From Tychonema litorale BBK16 (GTDB lineage Bacteria > Cyanobacteriota > Cyanobacteriia > Cyanobacteriales > Microcoleaceae), in the NCBI RefSeq assembly GCF_021648855.1, contig NZ_JAKJHX010000061.1, forward strand, positions 158 to 30,055: DNA of 29,898 nt. The letters run 5' to 3'. The translations under genes and the position numbers were made by a program. Each line of letters begins with the position of its first letter. Position 1 is the stretch's first letter. Shown one piece after another: positions 1 through 7,210 of this stretch. The notes beneath the pieces are model-generated. The model saw only the letters and a program-made list of their open reading frames with translations. It did no database searches and was not told where the DNA came from.

Positions 1-157
1 AGATAATGTGTTGGGTTTCGCTGACGCTCTACCCAACCTACAGCATCTATGACAGTACATAGTGTAGGTTGGGTTGAGGCTTTGGGAAACCCAACTCTTT
101 ACAGATAATGTGTTGGGTTTCGCTGACGCTCTACCCAACCTACAGCATCTATGACAG
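1..157. repeat. 55-bp direct repeat pair with internal palindromes
   Basis: Positions 1-55 and 103-157 carry the same 55-nt sequence. Each copy contains the arms TTGGGTTT and ACCCAACC, so each can fold into a hairpin. Between them (about 63-97) is a related segment with GTAGGTTGGGTT and AAACCCAAC arms. This resembles the dispersed palindromic repeats common between genes in Oscillatoriales. The left end of the array is cut by the window edge, so further copies may lie outside. Confidence 0.8.
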
Positions 158-458
158 AAACACCGTGAGTGCTGCTTTCAGAGGTGAGGGGTGAAACCTT
201 CTGTGAATTCGCCAACAGTCTATCAATTCTGGTTGCACAGTCAGGTGATTGTTGACAGTTAACTGTTAAATAACTTAACTGTTAAATATTTGAACAATAC
301 CGATGCAACCGGAAACGATATGAGAATAGCCTGTTTCGGAAAAAGGTAGCTGGCAGGAAGCAGAAAGAAAGACCATCAATTAAATCGCATAAGGGCGGGT
401 TGATTAATTTCCTGATTTTCTAACAAATATTTCTGGCAAAACCCGCCCCACAGAAATA
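158..458. other. Intergenic region without a recognisable gene
   Basis: I see no convincing coding sequence here. It holds a 14-nt direct repeat TTAACTGTTAAATA at 259-272 and 275-288 (16-nt period) and a segment at about 299-316 (CCGATGCAACCGG) resembling a repeat also seen near 23795-23812. It also holds inverted arms GGGCGGGTT (393-401) and AACCCGCCC (440-448), which lie downstream of pstS on its strand and could form a 9-bp stem with a long loop. No function is assigned. Confidence 0.5.
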
Positions 459-527
459 TCTTTCTTTTTCTTTCCTTCTTCCTTCCTTCTTCCTTCCTTC
501 CTTCCTTCCTTCCTTCTTCCTTCCTTC
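459..527. repeat. 69-nt polypyrimidine (CCTT)n tract
   Basis: An uninterrupted run of C and T, mainly CCTT units with some TCTTCC and TTT interruptions, ends five bases before the pstS stop codon. In the pstS transcript it would read as a purine-only GAAGG tract directly after the stop. Such a tract is prone to replication slippage. Confidence 0.9.
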
Positions 528-532
528 AATTA

Positions 533-1723
533 CTATTTGCCAATTTCAATTTTGTAGTCGGGGCTGATGACATCGGCCGCCGCAGCTACTTTTTCTTTAA
601 CGCTTTGGGGCAGAGGAACGTAGCCCAATTCGGAACTAACTTTTTGACCTTCGGTTAAACCGTATTCAACCATCGCCTCGATTGCTTTGGCTTTGTTGGC
701 GTCAGCAACTGTTTTGGGAACGAGCATCCAAGTGTAGGTAACAATTGGATAGGATTTAGCACCTTCTGGGTCTTCGATAAATGCTCGCAGATTTTCTGGA
801 AGTGGTACTGTCGCTAAAGCTTCAGAAGCCGATTCGTCATTAGGTGTGACAAATGTGCCTGCTTTGTTTTGTAGCGATGCAAATTTAAGATTGTTGTTTT
901 TGGCGTAGCCGTATTCTACATAGCCAAGGCTACCGGCAGTTTGCAGAACTTGGGTTGTGACACCTTCGTTGCCTTTTGCTCCCAGGAAAGTGCCAGTTTT
1001 AGGCCACTGTACTGTCTTGCCATCGCCTACTGAACTTTTCCAGTCGGGGCTGATTGCACTCAGGTGTTTGGTGAACACGGCGGTGGTGCCACTACCGTCG
1101 GAACGGTGGACGACTGTGATTGCTTGGTCTGGCAATTTAGCACCCGGATTGGCTGCTGCAATTTTGGGGTCGTTCCACTTGGTAATTTTACCGCCGAAGA
1201 TTTCTGAGTAAACGTCTCTCGGCAGTTTGAGTTCGGGTACATCTGCGAGGTTGTAGCCGATGACGATGCTACCTGCTGTCATGGGTAACAAAATGACGCC
1301 TTTTTCTGCTGGAACATTGGTGATTTCCTCGTCTGTCATGCCGGTGTCGCTGGCCCCAAAGTCTACCGTGCCTTTGGTAAACTGTTCGACTCCGGCGCCG
1401 CTGCCTACGGATTGATAGTTAATTTGTACTTTGGGGTTGATTTTGTTGAAGTCTTGAAACCAACGCTGGTACAGGGGGGCGGGGAATGACGCGCCGGCTG
1501 CGGTGATGGCTACGTCTGAGGCTAGGGCGAGTTTAGTGGGGGCTGCTGTGCCGGTGGCGGCAACAGGGGATGCGCCGGGGGATGCTGCGGGGGAATCGCT
1601 GGGGCTGGGGCTGCTGCTGGTTGTGCTGCCGCCGCCACAAGCTGCTAAGCTGAGCGCGATCGCCATTGCGGAAATTGCGGTAGCCAGCCGGTTTGAATTA
1701 ATCAGGTTGATACGAAAAAGCAT
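533..1723 (-). CDS. pstS: Phosphate ABC transporter substrate-binding lipoprotein PstS
   Basis: Periplasmic phosphate-binding protein that delivers phosphate to the PstCAB importer. I chose the ATG at 1723, giving about 396 residues, because it begins a lipoprotein signal peptide: a basic start, the hydrophobic stretch AMAIALSL and the lipobox LAAC followed by GGG. The reading frame stays open to a TTG at 1777 with another ATG at 1768, so longer forms are possible. After the lipid anchor comes a Ser/Pro/Ala-rich linker (SPSPSDSPAASPGASP), then the binding domain with family motifs ITAAGASFPAPLYQRW, SVGSGAGVEQF and VHRSDGSGTTAVF, the last being part of the phosphate loop. No pstC, pstA or pstB lies within the 532 nt downstream, so the gene may be transcribed alone or the partners lie beyond the edge. 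Identity is clear; the start is less certain. Confidence 0.95.
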   Translation of the reverse strand: MLFRINLINSNRLATAISAMAIALSLAACGGGSTTSSSPSPSDSPAASPGASPVAATGTAAPTKLALASDVAITAAGASFPAPLYQRWFQDFNKINPKVQINYQSVGSGAGVEQFTKGTVDFGASDTGMTDEEITNVPAEKGVILLPMTAGSIVIGYNLADVPELKLPRDVYSEIFGGKITKWNDPKIAAANPGAKLPDQAITVVHRSDGSGTTAVFTKHLSAISPDWKSSVGDGKTVQWPKTGTFLGAKGNEGVTTQVLQTAGSLGYVEYGYAKNNNLKFASLQNKAGTFVTPNDESASEALATVPLPENLRAFIEDPEGAKSYPIVTYTWMLVPKTVADANKAKAIEAMVEYGLTEGQKVSSELGYVPLPQSVKEKVAAAADVISPDYKIEIGK

Positions 1724-1777
1724 GAGTATAAAGGTTTGATTCTGATACAGGGTGTCCGAGACCAGCATAACGTTCAA

Positions 1778-1796
1778 AAGTAAAGATTTGGTTAAG
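1778..1796 (-). promoter_or_regulatory. Possible Pho box upstream of pstS
   Basis: On the minus strand the sequence reads CTTAACCA, three bases, CTTTACTT. The cyanobacterial Pho box (SphR/PhoB site) is a set of CTTAACCT-like octamers spaced by three bases. The first octamer fits well and the second only loosely; I found no third. It lies 55-73 nt upstream of the chosen pstS start, which suits phosphate-starvation control, but the match is weak. Confidence 0.35.
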
Positions 1797-1914
1797 AATC
1801 TTTACACTTTACGAAAATTTAACATTTGAGTGATCGGTGAACTTGACAATTGTCGATTAATAAGGTAAAAAGAACCTAAATTTGGTTTGAATAAGTTTAA
1901 ACAATCAAGACTTT

Positions 1915-1945
1915 ACTAATTCCCAGGTACTGCCTGGGAATTAGT
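1915..1945. repeat. Perfect 13-bp inverted repeat upstream of bioB
   Basis: ACTAATTCCCAGG (1915-1927), a 5-nt loop and CCTGGGAATTAGT (1933-1945) form a perfect stem between the divergent pstS and bioB genes. It is not followed by a T run on either strand, so it is a poor intrinsic terminator. It could be a leader hairpin of bioB, an operator or a dispersed repeat. Its outer arms ATTCCC and GGGAAT recur in the hairpin after bioB. Confidence 0.7.
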
Positions 1946-2018
1946 AGAATTATCATCAGATCCGGGCTTGAGGTACAGGAAACCATACAATAGTGGTTGT
2001 TTTCATAAGGTGCAAGAT

Positions 2019-3116
2019 ATGGTGCAAGCGCCACTAGCAAGATTTTCACATGGCTCGATCGACCTTTTGCCGGAAAAATCACCGCTGCAACAACGGTTAG
2101 ATAGCCTCGTAGAGCAAATAATTACAGGATATCGAATCAACAGAGACGAAGCGCTGGCCCTGACAGGAATAGAAGGCCAAGAAAATATTTTACTGTTGTG
2201 CCAAGCCGCCGATCGCGTGCGTCAAGCTTGCTGCGGCAATACGGTAGACTTGTGCAGCATCATCAATGTCAAATCGGGCAACTGTTCGGAAAATTGTGGT
2301 TTTTGCTCTCAATCGGCTCACCATCCGGGAGAAAACGTCCCGATTTATGGCTTAAAAACCTCCGATGAAATTCTAGCGCAAGCAAAGGCGGCCGAGGAAG
2401 CGGGAGCTAAAAGATTTTGTCTAGTTTCTCAAGGAAAAGGGCTTAAACATAACAGCCCGAAATCCTCGGAGTTTGAGCAAATTCTGGACACAGTGCGCCG
2501 AATCATTGACGAAACAAATATTAAGCCTTGCTGCGCTTTGGGAGAAGTCACTGTCGAACAAGCTCAAGAATTGCGGGCGGCGGGAGTAACGCGCTATAAC
2601 CACAATTTAGAATCGTCTGAGCAGTTTTTTCCGAATATTGTCACAACTCACAAATGGAGCGATCGCACTGCTACAATTAAGAACTTAAAAGCAGCCGGCA
2701 TTCAAGCTTGTAGCGGTGGAATTATCGGCATGGGAGAAAGTTGGGAAGATAGAATTGATTTAGCTTTGAGTTTGCGCGAGTTGGAAGTTGAGTCAGTACC
2801 GGTGAATTTGCTCTCTCCCAGAAAAGGTACACCTTTGGGCGATGTTACTCAATTAAATCCCTATGAAGCATTAAAGGCGATCGCAATTTTTCGATTACTG
2901 CTTCCAGAGCAAATTATCCGTTACGCTGGAGGTAGAGAAGCTGTCATGGGAGAACTACAGCACCTCGGCTTAAAAGCTGGAATTAATGCTATGTTAGTCG
3001 GGCATTATCTGACTACTATGGGTCAACCCGCAGAACAAGATCGAGCCATGCTTGAATCCCTCGGACTTCAAGGTGGCGAAGCACCAATTCCAGGGAGTTT
3101 TGATCTAAATTCATAA
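2019..3116 (+). CDS. bioB: Biotin synthase BioB
   Basis: Radical SAM enzyme that inserts sulfur into dethiobiotin, the last step of biotin synthesis. The radical SAM cluster motif is C89-S-E-N-C93-G-F-C96, preceded by the typical SIINVKSG and followed by SQSAHH. Other family landmarks are YNHNLESS, GGIIGMGE and YAGGREAVMG. The start at 2019 gives 365 residues, normal for the family, and has an AAGGTG ribosome site about six bases upstream. The frame is open to an upstream start at 1968, but those 17 extra residues look unlike the family. The gene is followed by a hairpin and then bioY, so synthesis and uptake of biotin are adjacent. Confidence 0.97.
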   Translation: MVQAPLARFSHGSIDLLPEKSPLQQRLDSLVEQIITGYRINRDEALALTGIEGQENILLLCQAADRVRQACCGNTVDLCSIINVKSGNCSENCGFCSQSAHHPGENVPIYGLKTSDEILAQAKAAEEAGAKRFCLVSQGKGLKHNSPKSSEFEQILDTVRRIIDETNIKPCCALGEVTVEQAQELRAAGVTRYNHNLESSEQFFPNIVTTHKWSDRTATIKNLKAAGIQACSGGIIGMGESWEDRIDLALSLRELEVESVPVNLLSPRKGTPLGDVTQLNPYEALKAIAIFRLLLPEQIIRYAGGREAVMGELQHLGLKAGINAMLVGHYLTTMGQPAEQDRAMLESLGLQGGEAPIPGSFDLNS

Positions 3117-3123
3117 TACTCTG

Positions 3124-3152
3124 ATTCCCGACTTCTTAAAGAAGTCGGGAAT
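3124..3152 (+). terminator. Perfect hairpin downstream of bioB
   Basis: ATTCCCGACTTCTT, one base, AAGAAGTCGGGAAT forms a near-perfect 29-nt palindrome starting 8 nt after the bioB stop. No T run follows, so it may act as an mRNA 3' end or processing hairpin rather than a classical intrinsic terminator, or simply be a dispersed palindromic repeat. Confidence 0.55.
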
Positions 3153-3203
3153 ATAACAGAACTTTAAGTAATCTAAAATATAAAATTTAAAACCTAAAAT
3201 CGA

Positions 3204-3782
3204 ATGCCTGTTCCCATCGAATTAATTTGGGCTTTTATTGGTTTACTCCTAACGATAGGAGGCGCATTTTTTCCTGCCTTTGTCACTACTCCAATTTGGT
3301 TTGGGGACAATCGAGGATTTCAAGCTTATTCTTTAGGTGTTACCTATCAAATAGGAGCTGTTTTACTGGTAGGCTGCATGGGTGGCAAAAATGCTGCGGC
3401 TCTCTCACAAATTGCCTATTTAGTTTTAGGATTAACTCTGTGGCCAGTTTTTGCTCAAGGCGGTGGGATCGGTTATCTCAGAGAACCGAGTTTTGGGTAT
3501 TTACTGGGTTTTGTGCCGGGTGCTTGGGTGTGCGGCTGGCTGGCTTTTAAGGTGGCTTCACGGCTGGAATCCTTGGCTTTTAGTTGTTTGTGTGGTTTAT
3601 TCACGGTTCATGCGATCGGCTTAATTTATCTGATTTTCACTCGCTTCATCCCGCCGGCAAGAACCACATCTTTATTTGATGAGATTCTCAAGTATTCAGT
3701 CTATCCAATACCTGGGCAATTTGCGGTAGTTTGTGCGATCGCAGTGTTATCATTCGTGCTACGTCGATTGATGTTTTATTAA
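3204..3782 (+). CDS. bioY: Biotin transporter BioY
   Basis: Substrate-binding integral membrane component of an energy-coupling-factor (ECF) biotin importer, or a stand-alone biotin transporter. The 192-residue protein is almost wholly hydrophobic, with about six membrane segments. It carries the BioY-type motifs GAVLLVGCMGGKNAAALSQ and YLVLGLTLWPVFAQGGG, then SFGYLLGFVPGAWVCGWLAF. Placement directly after biotin synthase supports a biotin role. The sequence upstream is AT-rich with repeated CTAAAAT-like units and ends in the same CTAAAATCGA before the ATG as the radical SAM gene at 4637. No ECF ATPase or EcfT gene lies in the window. Confidence 0.88.
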   Translation: MPVPIELIWAFIGLLLTIGGAFFPAFVTTPIWFGDNRGFQAYSLGVTYQIGAVLLVGCMGGKNAAALSQIAYLVLGLTLWPVFAQGGGIGYLREPSFGYLLGFVPGAWVCGWLAFKVASRLESLAFSCLCGLFTVHAIGLIYLIFTRFIPPARTTSLFDEILKYSVYPIPGQFAVVCAIAVLSFVLRRLMFY

Positions 3783-4071
3783 TTGGGGAATTGGGAATTG
3801 GGCATTGGGCATAGGGCATTGGACATAGGCTATTCGTAATTGGCAATTAGTAACTGGTAAAAATAACTATTCCTGTATCCGTGACTTCGATATCATCCTG
3901 TTAATAATTGGTAATTGCGTCAAATCAGGTTATACTATACATTGCGAAACGGTAGATCTATCTCGCTGCGGCTGGGATTGCTTTCCTGCACTGCATTCTT
4001 CTCGCAATATAAAATGCGAGATTTGAGTGAATTCTCCCATACCCAATGCCCTATCTTCTATTGCCTAATTC
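3783..4071. other. Intergenic region bioY-lspA with low-complexity repeats
   Basis: The first 90 nt consist of repeated GGGAATTGGG/GGGCATTGGG-like units, a common intergenic pattern in filamentous cyanobacteria. A 7-bp inverted repeat TCTCGCA (4000-4006) and TGCGAGA (4015-4021) with an 8-nt AT loop lies about 50 nt before lspA. A TATACT/TATACA element occurs near 3933-3942, but I cannot pair it with a good -35 box. No gene is seen. Confidence 0.5.
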
Positions 4072-4587
4072 ATGCGTTTTAAAAAAAATCCCTGGTTCTG
4101 GGTTGCTGCTATTATCAGTTTAGTTTTCGACCACCTAACTAAGTTTTGGGTGGTACAAAATTTTGAATTGACAGTACCTCCACAAACACAACCACTGTTA
4201 CCTGGAGTGTTTCACTTCACTTATGTTGTTAACACCGGTGCAGCTTTTAGTCTATTCAGTAATGGCGGGGCAATTTGGTTGCGCTGGCTGTCTTTGGGCG
4301 TTAGTGTTGGATTGATGATACTAGCTTGGTTCGGGCCACGAATTAATCGCTGGGAACAAGCTGGCTATGGCTTGATTTTGGGTGGCGCACTCGGTAATGG
4401 GATCGATAGATTTATGTCTGGCCATGTTGTGGATTTTCTGGATTTTCGGATAATTAGGTTCCCAATCTTTAATCTAGCCGATGTGTTTATTAATGCTGGG
4501 ATTATCTGTTTGCTAATTGCCACTTTCCACAGTCCACCGCCGCCGAGAAGACATGACAATCATGATTCTATTTCCGAAGAACTTTGA
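4072..4587 (+). CDS. lspA: Lipoprotein signal peptidase (signal peptidase II)
   Basis: Inner-membrane aspartyl protease that removes signal peptides from lipid-modified prolipoproteins such as PstS. The 171-residue protein shows four hydrophobic segments and the family motifs VVNTGAAFSLF (about 52-62), GNGIDR with catalytic D112, and FNLADVFI with catalytic D137. Length is normal, with a slightly extended hydrophilic tail containing PPPPRRHD. It lies between bioY and the radical SAM gene, on the same strand and 49 nt before the latter. Confidence 0.96.
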   Translation: MRFKKNPWFWVAAIISLVFDHLTKFWVVQNFELTVPPQTQPLLPGVFHFTYVVNTGAAFSLFSNGGAIWLRWLSLGVSVGLMILAWFGPRINRWEQAGYGLILGGALGNGIDRFMSGHVVDFLDFRIIRFPIFNLADVFINAGIICLLIATFHSPPPPRRHDNHDSISEEL

Positions 4588-4636
4588 AGAATTTAATTCC
4601 ATAATCTAAAGTCTAAAATCTAAAATCTAAAATCGA

Positions 4637-6277
4637 ATGACTCCTAATCCATTTCTTGAAGAGCGGTTGCTGTTTGCCCCAGCAAGCCCTGATATTGATG
4701 CTATACCGACGATTTTTGCTTTTCCCAACGAGTACACTGTTGGCATCACCAGCCTAGGCTATCAGATAGTGTGGGCAACTTTGTCAGTGCGATCGGATAT
4801 TGAAGTAGGTCGTTTATTTACTGATGTCCACGAACAACTTCCCAGACATCCAGAATTACTTGGATTTTCTTTTTCTTGGGAACTAGACTATGTAAATATT
4901 CTCAATTTATTAGAATCTTTAGAAGTGCCAATTTGGGCATCTCAACGCACAGATAGTCATCCAATTGTCTTCGGTGGCGGGCCGGTTTTCACTGCTAATC
5001 CCGAACCTTATGCTGACTTTTTTGATGTGATTTTGCTCGGAGATGGCGAAAATCTGATTGACAATTTTATAAATGCTTTTAAAGAAGTTCGTACAGCCGA
5101 TAGACAAACTAGATTGCGGCATTTGGCGCAAGTTCCGGGAGTTTATGTTCCAAGTTTATATGAAGTGACTTATCTGGATATGGCTGAGGGGATTAAATCA
5201 ATTGAACCTATTGATGCAGTCATTCCCAGTGTAGTTGAAAAACAGACTTATCGGGGCAATACTTTATCTGCTTCTACTGTGGTGACAGAAAAGGCTGCTT
5301 GGGAAAACATTTATATGGTGGAAGTAGTTCGCAGTTGTCCAGAAATGTGCCGTTTCTGTTTGGCAAGTTATCTGACTTTACCATTTAGAACTGCGAGTTT
5401 GGAGAGTTCGCTAATTCCTGCGATCGATCGGGGTTTAGCGGTGACAAATCGTTTAGGTTTGTTGGGTGCTTCTGTCACTCAACACCCGGAATTTGAAGTT
5501 TTATTGGATCATTTGAATCAGCCTAAATATGATGGTGTGCGGCTGAGTCTTTCTTCGGTACGGACGAATACGGTGACGGTGAAACTCGCAGAAATATTGA
5601 CAAAAAGAGATAGCAAATCGATTACAATTGCGGTGGAAAGTGGGAGCGATCGCCTTCGCAAAATTGTCAATAAAAAACTTACAAATGACGAAATTATCCA
5701 AGCTGCAATCAATGCTAAAGCTGGCGGTTTAAAGGGAATTAAACTCTACGGGATGGCGGGGATTCCGGGGGAAGAAATGGAGGATTTAGAAGCGACGGTG
5801 GCGATGATGCGGGCGGTAAAAAAAGCTACTCCCGGTTTACGTTTGACTTTTGGTTGTAGTACCTTTGTTCCGAAATCTCACACTCCTTTTCAGTGGTTTG
5901 GAGTGAACAAAGATGCAGAGAAGCGGCTGAAGTTTTTGGATAAAGAATTGCGGAAGTTGGGTTTAGAATTTAGACCTGAAAGCTATAACTGGTCTGTGAT
6001 TCAGGGTTTGTTGTCAAAAGGCGATCGGCGTTTGTCAAAACTGTTAGAATTAGTCCGGCATTATGGCGATACTTTGGGCAGTTATCGGCGGGCTTTTAAG
6101 GAATTGCGGGGACAGTTACCGGAGATGGATTTCTATGTTTTCCAGGAGTGGGAATTGGATCGGGTTTTGCCTTGGAGTCATTTGCAAGGGCCACTACCGG
6201 AAGCGACTTTGAAGAAGCATTTAGCTGAGGCTATGACTCATAAAAAAGGATGTGAGAATTCACTAACTCCCGTTTAG
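4637..6277 (+). CDS. B12-binding-domain radical SAM protein
   Basis: Radical SAM enzyme of unknown substrate. The N-terminal part (about 1-200) resembles the cobalamin-binding-like domain of this class, with IFAFPNEYTVGITSLGYQ, GFSFSWELDYVNIL, VFGGGPVFTANPEP and LLGDGEN. The radical SAM cluster motif is C234-P-E-M-C238-R-F-C241. The central barrel continues with IAVESGSDRLR and GIKLYGMAGIPGE. The canonical cobalamin motif DxHxxG is not obvious, so B12 binding is uncertain. Length is 546 residues. It starts with the same CTAAAATCGAATG context as bioY and ends 20 nt before the HigA-like gene. The family is conserved in cyanobacteria; I cannot name its product. Confidence 0.88.
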   Translation: MTPNPFLEERLLFAPASPDIDAIPTIFAFPNEYTVGITSLGYQIVWATLSVRSDIEVGRLFTDVHEQLPRHPELLGFSFSWELDYVNILNLLESLEVPIWASQRTDSHPIVFGGGPVFTANPEPYADFFDVILLGDGENLIDNFINAFKEVRTADRQTRLRHLAQVPGVYVPSLYEVTYLDMAEGIKSIEPIDAVIPSVVEKQTYRGNTLSASTVVTEKAAWENIYMVEVVRSCPEMCRFCLASYLTLPFRTASLESSLIPAIDRGLAVTNRLGLLGASVTQHPEFEVLLDHLNQPKYDGVRLSLSSVRTNTVTVKLAEILTKRDSKSITIAVESGSDRLRKIVNKKLTNDEIIQAAINAKAGGLKGIKLYGMAGIPGEEMEDLEATVAMMRAVKKATPGLRLTFGCSTFVPKSHTPFQWFGVNKDAEKRLKFLDKELRKLGLEFRPESYNWSVIQGLLSKGDRRLSKLLELVRHYGDTLGSYRRAFKELRGQLPEMDFYVFQEWELDRVLPWSHLQGPLPEATLKKHLAEAMTHKKGCENSLTPV

Positions 6278-6297
6278 TAAAAAGGAGAACTGGAAAA

Positions 6298-6711
6298 ATG
6301 ACGATTGGTTTGAAAGCTCCTAGTAGCTACTACATTGAGATCATCACGACTTTTCCACCGCGTCCAATTACTTGTGAAGCTGAGTTAATCGCTACACAAA
6401 ATCGGATTGATTCTATTGTGAGTCGGAGAAATCTCACGCAAGACGATCGAGATTACTTAAACGTGTTGGGTACTCTTGTTTATGATTACGAACAAAAATA
6501 TGAGCCAATGCCTGTTTTGAAAGGTATTGCACTACTGAAAGCGTTGATAATTGAAGACAATATTCAAGAAAAAGATTTGGTTGATATTTTTGAATCTGAG
6601 TTTTTTGTATCTGAGGTGATGAATAAAAAGCGGGAATTGACGGTGAGTCAAATTCAAAAGTTAGCTAAGTTTTTCCATCTTTCCCCTGTGGTATTTCTTG
6701 AGTATAATTAG
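6298..6711 (+). CDS. HigA-like helix-turn-helix antitoxin/regulator (orphan)
   Basis: A 137-residue protein. The C-terminal third (about 95-137) reads as a helix-turn-helix of the XRE/HigA kind: IFESEFFVSEVMNKKRELTV, then IQKLAKFFHLSPVVFL. The N-terminal part is acidic and helical, as in HigA antitoxins encoded beside HigB mRNA interferases. A strong ribosome site (AAAGGAG, about 6280-6286) precedes the ATG. No HigB-type toxin lies next to it: the upstream neighbour is the radical SAM gene (20 nt away) and downstream is gene debris and a different toxin-antitoxin family. It may be a remnant antitoxin, a solitary regulator, or part of the adjacent antitoxin-rich cluster. Confidence 0.7.
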   Translation: MTIGLKAPSSYYIEIITTFPPRPITCEAELIATQNRIDSIVSRRNLTQDDRDYLNVLGTLVYDYEQKYEPMPVLKGIALLKALIIEDNIQEKDLVDIFESEFFVSEVMNKKRELTVSQIQKLAKFFHLSPVVFLEYN

Positions 6712-6757
6712 TATATTCTGCAAATTCTGAGTCCACCTTGGCAACCAGTTCAAGATA
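6712..6757 (+). pseudogene. Internal fragment of an SRPBCC-family gene
   Basis: Read from 6715, the sequence encodes ILQILSPPWQPVQ, which aligns without gaps to ILQLLTPPWQPVK in the intact SRPBCC gene at 8634-9095. Most codon differences are silent or conservative (CCA/CCG, CCA/CCT, GTT/GTG), so this is a diverged homologous piece rather than chance. It begins at the HigA-like stop codon and runs directly into the first toxin-antitoxin promoter. The rest of that gene copy is absent. Confidence 0.65.
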
Positions 6758-6762
6758 AGATG

Positions 6763-6796
6763 AGGAGCGACATACTATAATAAAATTATGCCATAG
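6763..6796 (+). pseudogene. Toxin deletion scar with promoter remnant
   Basis: The sequence up to ATG-CCA (6788-6793) matches the promoter and first two codons of the two intact toxin genes (7183-7213 and 7911-7941). The next bases, TAGGAGTTAA, match the very end of the toxin gene at 7528-7537. The intervening roughly 320 nt of toxin sequence are missing, leaving the two-codon reading frame ATG-CCA-TAG in front of antitoxin 1. The AGGAG ribosome site of the antitoxin is kept. Confidence 0.75.
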
Positions 6797-6807
6797 GAGT
6801 TAAAGCA

Positions 6808-7167
6808 ATGCCTAAAAGTTTACCGTATCATGACTTTTTGATAGCACGGTTAAAAAGCCCCAGTTATGCAGCAGTCTATCTCGAAACTCATTTTGAATTA
6901 GATGAAGGCGAGGAACCTGACGAAGCATTACTCAGACTTGCTCTCAGTGATGTAGCAGAATCTCTCGGCCTACCAAAAATGTCTCCTGAACAATATGAAT
7001 TGCACTTACAAATATTGGATGAATTGCTGTCGCAACAAGGAAGTGATGCGATTTATAGTCTAGGAATTTGGCTAAAAACTCTGGGATTAAAACTGACTGT
7101 TGCTGTTTGTACAGATACAGAGGATAATAATGTAAATGCTGAAATTCCAGCGCAATTAACTGTCTAG
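6808..7167 (+). CDS. Addiction-module antidote protein 1 (antitoxin without its own toxin)
   Basis: A 119-residue protein that fits the antidote family usually encoded after a HigB/RelE-like killer protein (TIGR02684-type): an N-terminal PYHDFLIARLK segment, the helix LRLALSDVAESLGLPKMS and the terminal LGIWLKTLGLKLTVAV. It would bind and neutralise the toxin and probably repress the promoter. AGGAG lies eight bases upstream of the ATG. Its toxin has been deleted in place, leaving ATG-CCA-TAG. The C-terminal 75 or so residues are nearly identical to the other two antitoxins, while the N-terminal 40 or so differ, including EGEEPDEAL. Confidence 0.75.
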   Translation: MPKSLPYHDFLIARLKSPSYAAVYLETHFELDEGEEPDEALLRLALSDVAESLGLPKMSPEQYELHLQILDELLSQQGSDAIYSLGIWLKTLGLKLTVAVCTDTEDNNVNAEIPAQLTV

Positions 7168-7182
7168 CCAAGGGATAAGATT

Positions 7183-7210
7183 AGGAGCGATATACTATAA
7201 TACAATTATG
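7183..7210 (+). promoter_or_regulatory. Toxin 1 promoter with -10 box placed for a leaderless transcript
   Basis: TATAAT at 7196-7201 is followed by six bases and then the toxin ATG (7208), so transcription would start at or next to the A of the start codon. No good -35 box is visible. AGGAG at 7183-7187 is too far from the ATG to serve as its ribosome site. The same element occurs at 7911-7938 and, with two changes, at 6763-6790. Confidence 0.5.

Noticed and set aside
3933..3942. TATACT/TATACA element as an lspA promoter
   Set aside because: No -35 box at a normal distance (TTGCGT is only 10 or 15 bases away) and it is about 130 nt from the gene.
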